The position numbers and the translations under genes are program-made. This document shows positions 1 through 5,352 of a stretch of 7,689 bases of DNA, piece by piece. How positions within the stretch are numbered: the stretch's first letter is position 1; every line of letters starts with the position of its first letter. The notes beneath the pieces are model-generated. The model had not been told where the DNA came from, did no database searches, and saw only the letters and a program-made list of their open reading frames with translations. The stretch is from Aquamicrobium sp. (GTDB taxonomy: Bacteria > Pseudomonadota > Alphaproteobacteria > Rhizobiales > Rhizobiaceae). The stretch spans positions 1 to 7,689 of the forward strand of contig JACZJD010000740.1 of assembly GCA_014860725.1 (NCBI GenBank). Reading direction: 5' to 3'.

Positions 1-859
1 TGCCCGGCAGGATCGAGCTGAACTCGGCCCGCAGCGTCTCCGACAGCGGAACGAGGATCGAGGCGCCGATCACCGGCCCCCACACCGTTCCCATGCCGCC
101 GAACATGGTCATGATCATCGGCTGGGCGGAGACGAGCATGCCGAACACGGCCGGCGGCGTGACGATCAGCAGCACGACGGAATAGAAGCCGCCGGCAAGC
201 GCGCTGAGCGAGGCGCTGAGGACGAGGGCCTTGAGGCGGATGCGGAAGGTGTCGATGCCGGCGGCCTCGGCCGCGGCCTCGTTCTCGCCGGCGGCGCGCA
301 GCGAGATGCCGAACACCGAGCGCTCGATCATCAGGCACAGGAAGAACGTCGCCGCCGCCAGCCCGAGGGCGAGGAAGGTGTAGACCTTCGGGTCCTCGAA
401 CTGCATGAACCAGACCGGGGCGTCCCGGCGCATCGGGAAGACGACCTCGGAAAGGCGCAGATATTCGAGCACGTAGAGAAGCGCCAGCGGATAGGCGAGC
501 ATCGCGAGCGCGAAATAGTGCCCCCGCAGCCGGAAGGTGATGGCGCCGATGACGAGGCCGGCCACGGCCCCGAGCACGGCGCCCACCGGGATGCTGATCC
601 ATGGCGAGATGCCGAGGCCGGACGCGGCGAGCGCCACCGTATAGGCGCCGATGCCGAAGAAGGTGGCATGGCCGAAGGACAGCATGCCGGAGTAGCCGCT
701 GAACAGGTTCCAGGCGAGCGCGAACATCGCCCAGACCGGCACCAGGGTCAGCATGAGCTGGTAGTAGGAATTGGTGACGAAGGTCGCCAGGACCGCGTAG
801 GCGAGGACGATCGCGCCCAGCAGAAACAGCCCGCGCGGGGAGTGCTTGTCGGCGCCCAT
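1..859 (-). CDS. livM: Branched-chain amino acid-type ABC transporter permease LivM (C-terminus cut by window edge)
   Basis: Inner-membrane permease of a Liv/HAAT-type ABC importer; it would pair with LivH to form the channel for substrate delivered by the periplasmic binding protein. 286 residues are present and the frame is still open at the left edge; the family is usually about 320-350 residues, so only the C-terminus is missing. Family signatures are clear: hydrophobic segments throughout, NLFSGYSGMLSFGHATFFGI at about residues 51-70 (the LivM GY-G-SxGHA-FFG block), and the cytoplasmic loop that contacts the ATPase, RENEAAAEAAGID, at about 201-213, followed by KALVLSASLSALAGG. The ATG at 859-857 is preceded by AAAGGA at a suitable distance and lies 2 nt after the livH stop codon, so the two permeases are almost certainly co-translated. 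The actual substrate (branched-chain amino acid, amide, aromatic or other organic acid) is not determined by the permease sequence. Confidence 0.95.
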   Translation of the reverse strand, partial: MGADKHSPRGLFLLGAIVLAYAVLATFVTNSYYQLMLTLVPVWAMFALAWNLFSGYSGMLSFGHATFFGIGAYTVALAASGLGISPWISIPVGAVLGAVAGLVIGAITFRLRGHYFALAMLAYPLALLYVLEYLRLSEVVFPMRRDAPVWFMQFEDPKVYTFLALGLAAATFFLCLMIERSVFGISLRAAGENEAAAEAAGIDTFRIRLKALVLSASLSALAGGFYSVVLLIVTPPAVFGMLVSAQPMIMTMFGGMGTVWGPVIGASILVPLSETLRAEFSSILPG

Positions 860-861
860 GG

Positions 862-1806
862 TCAGGTCCTTTCGGCGGAACGCCCGAAGAAGCCCTCGGG
901 TCTGAACAGAAGGATCGCCAGGAAGACGACGAAGATGGTCGTGTTCTGGAGCTGGGTCGGCAGAAGCAGCGAGGAGAGCTGCTGGACGATGCCGATGGTC
1001 ATGCCGCCCCAGAAGGCGCCGAGGATGCTGCCCATGCCGCCGAGGACGACGCCGGCATACATGACGATGACGAATTCGAGCCCGATGAAGGGCTGCGCCG
1101 TGTAGTAGGTTGCCAGAAGCGCCCCGGCGATGGCGGTGATGCCGGTGCCGATGGCGAAGGCGAGCCTGTGGGCGCGGTCGACGCGCACGCCGACATAGAC
1201 CGCCGCGTTGGGGTTGTCGGCCGCGGCCCGCAGCGCCCTGCCGAGCGAGGTGCGGGTGACGAACAGGAACAGGACCACAGAGACGAGAATGGCGACCAGC
1301 GCCGCGAGCACGCGCCCCTGATTGAGGAAGATGTAGATGTCGCCGAAATTGATCTGCCATGCCGTGGACGACAGAGGCGAGGAGATCGTGCGCGGCGTGG
1401 AGCCGAAAAAGATCAGCGCCGCGTTCTGCATGATGAGCGCGAGGCCGAGCGTCAGCACGAGCTGCGTGTAGTGGCCGTCGGCCGTGCCCGGATCGGACGC
1501 GCCGGTCGCCTTCGACAGAAGCAGAATCTGCACGAAATAGCCCGCGACGAACACGACCGCCCCGGCCAGCATCGCGGCGAACACCGCCGTTATGTAGGGG
1601 CTGAAGCCGCCCATCATGCCCGCGACGATGATCGCGACATACATGCCGAGCATCATGAAGTCGCCCTGGGCGAAGTTGATGACCCTCATCACCCCGAAGA
1701 TCATTCCCAGCCCGACACACATCAGACCGTAGAGAAAGCCGACCAGCACCCCCGCAGCGAGCGTCTGCAGTACGGTCTCGATTATCACGACCAGCGCGTC
1801 GTCCAT
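862..1806 (-). CDS. livH: Branched-chain amino acid-type ABC transporter permease LivH
   Basis: Inner-membrane permease partner of LivM. The product is 314 residues from the chosen ATG, a complete family length (usually about 290-310). Family blocks seen: GLGMIFGVMRVINFAQGDFM at about residues 32-51 (LivH hallmark, here with Gln where many members have His), LVLTLGLALIMQNAALIFFG at 116-135, the ATPase-coupling loop GRALRAAADNPNAAVYVGV at 189-207, and the C-terminal FVIVMYAGVVLGGMGSILGA at about 245-264. The frame could also begin one codon earlier at a TTG (1809-1807), but the ribosome binding site AAGGA at 1818-1814 is 4 nt from the TTG and 7 nt from the ATG, which favours the ATG. It follows livK after 171 nt and precedes livM by 2 nt, all on the minus strand. 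That long gap with stem-loops suggests lower or separately tuned expression of the permeases relative to the binding protein (inference). Confidence 0.96.
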   Translation of the reverse strand: MDDALVVIIETVLQTLAAGVLVGFLYGLMCVGLGMIFGVMRVINFAQGDFMMLGMYVAIIVAGMMGGFSPYITAVFAAMLAGAVVFVAGYFVQILLLSKATGASDPGTADGHYTQLVLTLGLALIMQNAALIFFGSTPRTISSPLSSTAWQINFGDIYIFLNQGRVLAALVAILVSVVLFLFVTRTSLGRALRAAADNPNAAVYVGVRVDRAHRLAFAIGTGITAIAGALLATYYTAQPFIGLEFVIVMYAGVVLGGMGSILGAFWGGMTIGIVQQLSSLLLPTQLQNTTIFVVFLAILLFRPEGFFGRSAERT

Positions 1807-1828
1807 CAATTGTTCCTTCGTCTCGCTA

Positions 1829-1842
1829 CCCGGCGCTCCGGG
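1829..1842 (-). other. Short stem-loop just upstream of the livH ribosome binding site
   Basis: CCCGG (1829-1833) pairs with CCGGG (1838-1842) around a 4-nt loop. It ends 10 nt before the AAGGA ribosome binding site of livH. With only five pairs it could arise by chance in GC-rich DNA. It is listed because it is the third hairpin in the same 171-nt gap and is placed where it could affect livH translation. Confidence 0.3.
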
Positions 1843-1903
1843 GCCATGGCGAATGTCTGCGACGCCGATGAAGGCACATGCCCGGCGCGCAGATGAGCGA
1901 CGA

Positions 1904-1942
1904 AGGTGCCGCAGTCATCGCCGTGCAATGACTTCGGCACCT
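1904..1942 (-). other. Strong imperfect stem-loop in the livK-livH intercistronic gap
   Basis: On the plus strand AGGTGCCG (1904-1911) pairs with CGGCACCT (1935-1942). After one mismatch (1912/1934) AGTCAT (1913-1918) pairs with ATGACT (1928-1933), closing a 9-nt loop in which two further base pairs (1920-1921 with 1925-1926) are possible. That is 14 pairs in a 39-nt element, and it lies 36 nt after the livK stop codon in the direction of transcription. No run of T follows on the minus strand, so it does not look like a classical intrinsic terminator. More likely it is an mRNA-protecting or partial-attenuating hairpin at the 3' end of livK message. The fold is direct base-pairing from the sequence; the role is inference. 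Confidence 0.6.
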
Positions 1943-1950
1943 CCAGCGGT

Positions 1951-1966
1951 CCGGGCGCAGGCCCGG
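1951..1966 (-). other. Small GC-rich stem-loop directly after livK
   Basis: CCGGGC (1951-1956) and GCCCGG (1961-1966) are exact reverse complements around a 4-nt loop. The element begins 11 nt past the livK stop codon and sits just before the larger stem-loop at 1904-1942. No T-run follows, so termination is not well supported; RNA stabilisation or pausing is as likely. Confidence 0.45.
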
Positions 1967-1977
1967 CGCGGCGCAGC

Positions 1978-3222
1978 TTACTGCGGCCAGATCGGCTCGG
2001 CGCCCCCCGCCATCTCCGGCGGATAGACGACGACCGGCTTGCCGCCCTGCCACTGCACGAGCATCATGCCGGCGCCGATGCGGTTGCCCTTCTCGTCGAA
2101 CTGGACGCGGCCGCCGTAATACAGGCGCCCGACGCCCTCGCCGGTGGGCAGGTCGATGCTGCGCAGCGCATCGGCCACCTTGACGCGGTCGGCGACGCCG
2201 GCGCGCTCGATCGCTTCCTTGATGAGCCAGACGTCGGCATAGGCGTTGGAGGTCTCCTGCGCCATGAACGGCTCGCCGCTCATCTCGACGAAATCGTCGA
2301 CGATGGACTGGCGGTCCGGCGTGCCCCAGTTGTTGATGGCGACCAGCATGCCGTCGAGCGCGCTGTCGGAGATGAGCTGCGGCACCTCGGACGAGGCCAG
2401 CGCATTGGCGACGAAGAAGGTCGGCATCCGCACGTTGAGCTCGGACATCTTGTCGATGAACAGCTTCATGTCCGGAACGTTGGTGGCGATGTTGATGAAG
2501 ATGTCGGGCCGGGCTCGGCGCACCTTCTGCACGAGGGCGGTGGTGTCGGCGATCGGCGGCGTGAACACGTCGTCGACGACCAGCTCGATGCCCTCGCGCG
2601 GCAGGATGGTGTTGCGCAGGATGTCGGACCAGTTGGCCGGGGCGGGCGTGCTGTCGGCGATCAGCGCCGCGGTGGTCGGCCGCTTGCCGAGGGCGTTCTC
2701 GCTGAGCGCGAGGATGCCCGGCGCAAGCTGCTCGACCCAGGCCGCGCCGGCCGGCACGGTGCGGAACACGTATTTGAAGCCGCGCTCGGTGATGATGTCG
2801 GCCGAGGAGCCGGTGACGAGCGGAATGCTGGCGCGTTCCGTCACTTCCGAGGCGGAGAGCGTGAAGGAGCTGAGCCACGCGCCGCCCGCCGCCACCAGAT
2901 CCTCGTGCTGGGCGACCATCCGCTGCGCGGCGTTGCGCGCCGTCTCGGGGCTGTCGCCGGCGTCGTAGACCACGAGATTGACCTTGGCGCCGCCGAGCGC
3001 CTTGATGCCGCCTTCCTCGTTGATGTGGCGGGCCGCAAGCTCGGCGCCCTGCGCATAGAGCGTGCCCGGACGTGCCCAGGGGCCCGAGGTCGGGATGATG
3101 ATGCCGATCTTGACACCGTCATCGGCCGCCAGCGCGGCGGTCCCGGCCAGGGATACACCCACGCCGACAGCCGCCATGCCGGCAACGAGCTGCCGCCGCG
3201 TAAGCGTGAAAGACTTCCTCAT
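1978..3222 (-). CDS. Periplasmic substrate-binding protein of a Liv-type ABC importer
   Basis: Type I periplasmic binding protein (Peripla_BP_6 / LivK-like family), which captures the substrate outside the inner membrane and hands it to LivH/LivM. The product is 414 residues. An N-terminal export signal is visible: RRQLVAGMAAVGVGVSLAG followed by TAALA, with likely cleavage after residue 32 (ALA/A). The twin arginine at 9-10 hints at Tat export, though the motif TRRQLV is not a perfect match. The mature protein opens with VKIGIIIPTSGPWA, the usual first strand of the family. AAGGAWLSSFTLSASEV (about 111-127) followed by IPLVTGSSAD matches the ligand-binding and hinge region. The ATG at 3222-3220 is chosen because GGGAGG lies 7 nt upstream. 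An in-frame TTG at 3270 would place 16 extra residues before the signal peptide and would fall inside the operator cluster. It is the first gene of the liv operon and diverges from the IclR gene. Ligand unknown; I do not give it the symbol livK with certainty. Confidence 0.94.
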   Translation of the reverse strand: MRKSFTLTRRQLVAGMAAVGVGVSLAGTAALAADDGVKIGIIIPTSGPWARPGTLYAQGAELAARHINEEGGIKALGGAKVNLVVYDAGDSPETARNAAQRMVAQHEDLVAAGGAWLSSFTLSASEVTERASIPLVTGSSADIITERGFKYVFRTVPAGAAWVEQLAPGILALSENALGKRPTTAALIADSTPAPANWSDILRNTILPREGIELVVDDVFTPPIADTTALVQKVRRARPDIFINIATNVPDMKLFIDKMSELNVRMPTFFVANALASSEVPQLISDSALDGMLVAINNWGTPDRQSIVDDFVEMSGEPFMAQETSNAYADVWLIKEAIERAGVADRVKVADALRSIDLPTGEGVGRLYYGGRVQFDEKGNRIGAGMMLVQWQGGKPVVVYPPEMAGGAEPIWPQ

Positions 3223-3248
3223 TCGTGTTCCTCCCGTAAAAACTGGAT

Positions 3249-3284
3249 GTTGCGTTTTATGCAACTTCAATCACGATACGCAAC
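3249..3284. promoter_or_regulatory. Candidate operator: three CGCAAC-type half-sites at the liv promoter
   Basis: GTTGCG (3249-3254) faces TGCAAC (3260-3265) across 5 nt, giving an inverted pair with five perfect outer pairs (GTTGC/GCAAC). A third copy, CGCAAC, sits at 3279-3284. Extended by two bases, the first and third copies form perfect 8-bp arms, ATGTTGCG (3247-3254) and CGCAACAT (3279-3286). The third copy overlaps the candidate -10 and the pair covers roughly +10 to +26. IclR-family proteins bind inverted repeats near or across promoters, and the gene for one lies divergent from here, so it is the natural candidate ligand (inference). IclR members can repress or activate. Confidence 0.5.
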
Positions 3285-3310
3285 ATACACGACCTTATTT
3301 GCGCTTTCAA
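3282..3310 (-). promoter_or_regulatory. Candidate sigma-70-type promoter for the liv operon
   Basis: On the minus strand TTGAAA (3310-3305) matches the -35 consensus at 5 of 6 positions. It is followed by exactly 17 nt and TATGTT (3287-3282), which matches the -10 consensus at 4 of 6. Transcription would start near 3275, giving a leader of about 50 nt before the livK ATG. The -10 overlaps one CGCAAC half-site and the inverted pair lies just downstream, as expected for repression. Predicted by eye only. Confidence 0.5.
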
Positions 3311-3483
3311 GCGCTTCCGCCAGGACCCCGTCATTCCCCGCCATGCCCTCCGGGCGGGCGCCGACGCACCGCATGCCGATCACCGGGCTCCCTCCCCGGA
3401 CGCCGGACCCGGCAGCGACCGCGTTATTATCATTACGGTTTTCCGGTTCAGTGCAGACCGGTCCCGGGCAACGGCACGAGCGG

Positions 3484-3489
3484 CGCAAC
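3484..3489. promoter_or_regulatory. Isolated CGCAAC half-site in the middle of the divergent region
   Basis: CGCAAC at 3484-3489 is another copy of the half-site found at both promoters. In its wider form, GCGCAACTGG at 3483-3492 is the exact reverse complement of CCAGTTGCGC at 3606-3615 in the iclR operator. It may be an auxiliary binding site, or a chance match. Confidence 0.25.
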
Positions 3490-3568
3490 TGGCATCGCGA
3501 ATCCGGCAGGCGGAGGCGCGGCCGCCAAGCGCGCGGCCCCGCTTGAACGGCGGCCGACGTCCTCCTAT

Positions 3569-3597
3569 TTGCCAGCCATCTCTTCACATGGTACAAG
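3569..3597 (+). promoter_or_regulatory. Candidate sigma-70-type promoter for the IclR gene
   Basis: TTGCCA (3569-3574) matches the -35 consensus at 5 of 6 positions; after exactly 17 nt, TACAAG (3592-3597) matches the -10 consensus at 4 of 6. The predicted start, near 3604, falls inside the palindrome at 3601-3614, so a protein bound there would block initiation. A weaker alternative is TTGAAC (3543-3548) with TATTTG (3566-3571), also 17 nt apart. Confidence 0.45.
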
Positions 3598-3600
3598 GAT

Positions 3601-3614
3601 CGCAACCAGTTGCG
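3601..3614. promoter_or_regulatory. Candidate IclR operator: perfect 14-bp palindrome at the iclR promoter
   Basis: CGCAAC (3601-3606) and GTTGCG (3609-3614) are exact reverse complements separated by 2 nt. The site begins 3 nt after the candidate -10 and ends 32 nt before the iclR ATG. Symmetry, position and reuse of the half-site at the divergent liv promoter all point to autoregulation by the IclR protein. The site is directly visible; the binding partner is inferred. Confidence 0.55.
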
Positions 3615-3646
3615 CATATCGACGCAGAAAATCAGGATCATATTGC

Positions 3647-4486
3647 ATGGCAAGACAGGCTGCCCGACCGGAATCCTCCAATGACGACGCACCCCCGGCG
3701 CGGGAGGGCGGGCTGATAGGGTCGCTGCAGAACGGGCTGGACGTCTTCGAGATGTTCACCCGCGAGCATATGATCGTCACTGTCGGCGAGATCGCCAAGC
3801 ATCTGGGCGTCCACAAGTCCAGCGCCTCGCGCATCGCCGCGACGCTGGTCGCGTCGGGCTATCTGCGGCCAGCGGCGAATGCGTCCGGCTTCCAGCTCGG
3901 CGGCAAGCTCGCCCGGCTCGGCAGCCTCGCCACCGTCGACACCACGCTCGTCAGCGTGTCGGAGCCGGTGATGCGCGAGCTGGTCGACCAGCTCGGCGAG
4001 ACCTGCCACGTCGGCGTGCTCGATTCCAACGAGGCCGTCACCGTCGCGCTGCTCGACGGCTCCTACGCGGTGCGGCTGCACTCCTGGGTCGGCAAGAGAA
4101 GCCCGGCGCATCTGACGTCCATGGGCAAGGTGCTGCTGTCGGGGCTGAGCGAGAGCGCGCTCGACAAGCTCTATCCGAACAACGAGCTCGAAGTCCGCAC
4201 GCCGTTCTCGATCGCGACCGTCGAGGCGCTGAAGACGCATCTCGAGAAGGTCAGGAAGCAGGGCTACTCCCTCGACAACGAGGAGCTCGAGATCGGCCTG
4301 CGCTGCGTGGCGACGCCGATCCGCGACCACGACAACCGCGTCATCGCCAGCCTGACGATTGCGGGCTCCGCGTCGCGCATCCAGATCGCGACCATCGACT
4401 CCTATATCGAGCCGGCGAAGGCGGCGGCCGAACGCATCAGCCTCGAACTCGGCGCACCGCCCCGCAGCAATGCAGGCGCGGCCTGA
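3647..4486 (+). CDS. IclR-family transcriptional regulator
   Basis: DNA-binding regulator of small-molecule catabolism, 279 residues, a usual length for the family (about 250-280). A winged helix-turn-helix occupies about residues 25-90: LQNGLDVFEMFTREHMIVTV, then GEIAKHLGVHKSSASRIAATL as the recognition helices, then GYLRPAANASGFQLGGKL as the wing. The effector-binding domain follows (about 105-270), with HLTSMGKVLLSGL at about 155-167 and GYSLDNEELEIGLRCVATPI at 206-225, both characteristic IclR blocks. The ATG at 3647 is preceded by AGGA at 3634-3637, 9 nt away. The frame is open further upstream to 3062, but that part would cross the promoter and livK start region and has no IclR similarity. 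It is divergent from the transporter operon and 96 nt ahead of the SDR gene, so it probably controls one or both, most likely in response to the imported compound or a metabolite of it (inference). Confidence 0.96.
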   Translation: MARQAARPESSNDDAPPAREGGLIGSLQNGLDVFEMFTREHMIVTVGEIAKHLGVHKSSASRIAATLVASGYLRPAANASGFQLGGKLARLGSLATVDTTLVSVSEPVMRELVDQLGETCHVGVLDSNEAVTVALLDGSYAVRLHSWVGKRSPAHLTSMGKVLLSGLSESALDKLYPNNELEVRTPFSIATVEALKTHLEKVRKQGYSLDNEELEIGLRCVATPIRDHDNRVIASLTIAGSASRIQIATIDSYIEPAKAAAERISLELGAPPRSNAGAA

Positions 4487-4582
4487 GCCGCCCGGGTTCT
4501 CGCACCATCCGAAGCGGCGGCGCAGGGTCGCGACAAGCCGCGGGTCCGGGCGCACCGCCCCCCATCAGGTCAGGAGCATTCC

Positions 4583-5305
4583 ATGAAGCGGAAGATCGCC
4601 CTCGTCTTCGGCGGCTCGCGCGGCATCGGCGCCGCGTGCGTCGAGACGCTTGCCCGCGACGGCTTCGACGTCGCCTATACCTATGTCACGACGGCGCCCG
4701 ACAGCCGCCCGGCCGAGGGCGGGGCGCAGGTGACGGCCTACCAGGCCGAGATCAGCGATGCCGCCGCCGTGACGCGCGTCTTCGACGCGGTGGAGGCGGA
4801 TTTCGGCGCCGCGCCGGACTGCGTCGTCCTCAGTTCCGGCATCAACATGCCGCCGAAGCCGGTGAGCGAGGTCGACCCGGAAGACTTCGGCGCGCTCGTG
4901 GCGGTCAACCTCGTCGGCGCATTCAACGTGCTGCGCGAGGCGGGGCGCAGGGTTCGCGACAACGGCTCGATCGTCGCCATCACCACCTCCTTCGTCCGCC
5001 ACGCGCCCGCGGGGTTCGGCCCCTATTGCGCGACCAAGGCGGCGGTCGAAAGCCTCGTCCGCGCCATGTCGAAGGAGCTCGCAAGCCGCGGCGTGCGCGT
5101 GAACGCGGTGGCGCCCGGGCCGGTCGACACCGAACTGTTCCGCGCCGGCAAGACCGCCGAGGCCGTCAGCCGCTCGGCCGCGATGAGCCCGTTCAACCGC
5201 GTCGGCCAGCCGGCCGAGGTCGCCGAGGTGGTCGGCTTCCTCGCCTCCGGGAAGGCCTCGTGGATTCACGGCCAGATCGTCCAGCCGAACGGCGGGCTGA
5301 TCTAG
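4583..5305 (+). CDS. SDR-family NAD(P)-dependent oxidoreductase
   Basis: Classical short-chain dehydrogenase/reductase of 240 residues (family usually about 250), cytoplasmic, expected to interconvert a hydroxyl and a keto group. Seen: Rossmann cofactor loop GGSRGIG at residues 10-16, structural Asn109 in VNLVG, catalytic Ser136 in ITTS, and Tyr148 and Lys152 in YCATK, with PGPVDTE at 178-184 and C-terminal GQIVQPNGG. The Arg in the glycine loop and the lack of an acidic residue at the end of the second strand (VAYTYVTT) suggest NADP(H) rather than NAD(H) (inference). The usual NNAG motif after the fourth strand is replaced by LSSG (83-86). The ATG is preceded by AGGAG at 4572-4576, 6 nt away. 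It follows the IclR gene by 96 nt on the same strand with no clear terminator between, so the two may be co-transcribed. It resembles FabG-like enzymes in outline, but the catabolic context argues against a housekeeping fatty acid role. Substrate unknown. Confidence 0.95.
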   Translation: MKRKIALVFGGSRGIGAACVETLARDGFDVAYTYVTTAPDSRPAEGGAQVTAYQAEISDAAAVTRVFDAVEADFGAAPDCVVLSSGINMPPKPVSEVDPEDFGALVAVNLVGAFNVLREAGRRVRDNGSIVAITTSFVRHAPAGFGPYCATKAAVESLVRAMSKELASRGVRVNAVAPGPVDTELFRAGKTAEAVSRSAAMSPFNRVGQPAEVAEVVGFLASGKASWIHGQIVQPNGGLI

Positions 5306-5320
5306 CGCCGGCCTGCCCTG

Positions 5321-5352
5321 CCGCGCCGCCCGCGCGGTCATCAGATGACCGC
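5321..5352. terminator. Inverted repeats at the convergent end of SDR and CoA-transferase genes, possible bidirectional terminator
   Basis: Two overlapping dyads lie here. The first is CCGCGC (5321-5326) with GCGCGG (5332-5337) around 5 nt. The second is GCGGTCATC (5334-5342) with GATGACCGC (5344-5352), a perfect 9-bp inverted repeat around one base that includes the stop codon of the CoA-transferase gene. They share bases and so could not both fold in one RNA. The gap between the two converging genes is only 35 nt, and transcription from both sides must end near here. Neither hairpin has a T-run, so the terminator call is tentative. Confidence 0.35.

Larger units (their letters stand above)
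3223..3646. other. Divergent intergenic control region between the livK-like gene and the IclR gene
   Basis: These 424 bases hold no convincing gene. Both flanks have lower GC and candidate promoters; the middle part (about 3315-3540) is GC-rich apart from a short AT-rich patch near 3422-3442, where I see no clear promoter. The notable content is a repeated half-site CGCAAC or its complement GTTGCG at 3249-3254, 3279-3284, 3484-3489, 3601-3606 and 3609-3614, with a near-match TGCAAC at 3260-3265. An open frame on the minus strand from 3692 to 3267 exists, but its product has no recognisable family, is rich in Arg, Pro and Ser, and runs across both promoters, so I do not call it. Confidence 0.7.

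Noticed and set aside
3223..3270. Earlier TTG start for the binding protein
   Set aside because: It would add 16 residues before a good export signal and lies within the operator cluster. The ATG at 3222 has a near-ideal ribosome binding site.
1906..3546. Long plus-strand open frame opposite the binding-protein gene
   Set aside because: Its product is rich in Arg, Gly, His and Asp with no family pattern, and it is antisense to a well-supported gene. High GC at third positions removes stops from the opposite frame.
3267..3692. Possible small minus-strand gene in the divergent intergenic region
   Set aside because: It spans both candidate promoters and operators, overlaps the IclR start, and its product resembles no family I know.
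1948..4554. Twelve-base direct repeat GGTCCGGGCGCA at 1948-1959 and 4543-4554
   Set aside because: Only two copies in non-coding GC-rich DNA with different surroundings, and no wider similarity. A chance match is likely at this base composition.
3638..4555. Minus-strand open frame opposite the IclR gene
   Set aside because: Antisense to a gene with clear helix-turn-helix and effector domains; product has no recognisable pattern.
4487..4582. Terminator or separate promoter between the IclR and SDR genes
   Set aside because: I looked for a hairpin with a T-run and for paired -35/-10 boxes in this 96-nt GC-rich gap and found nothing convincing.
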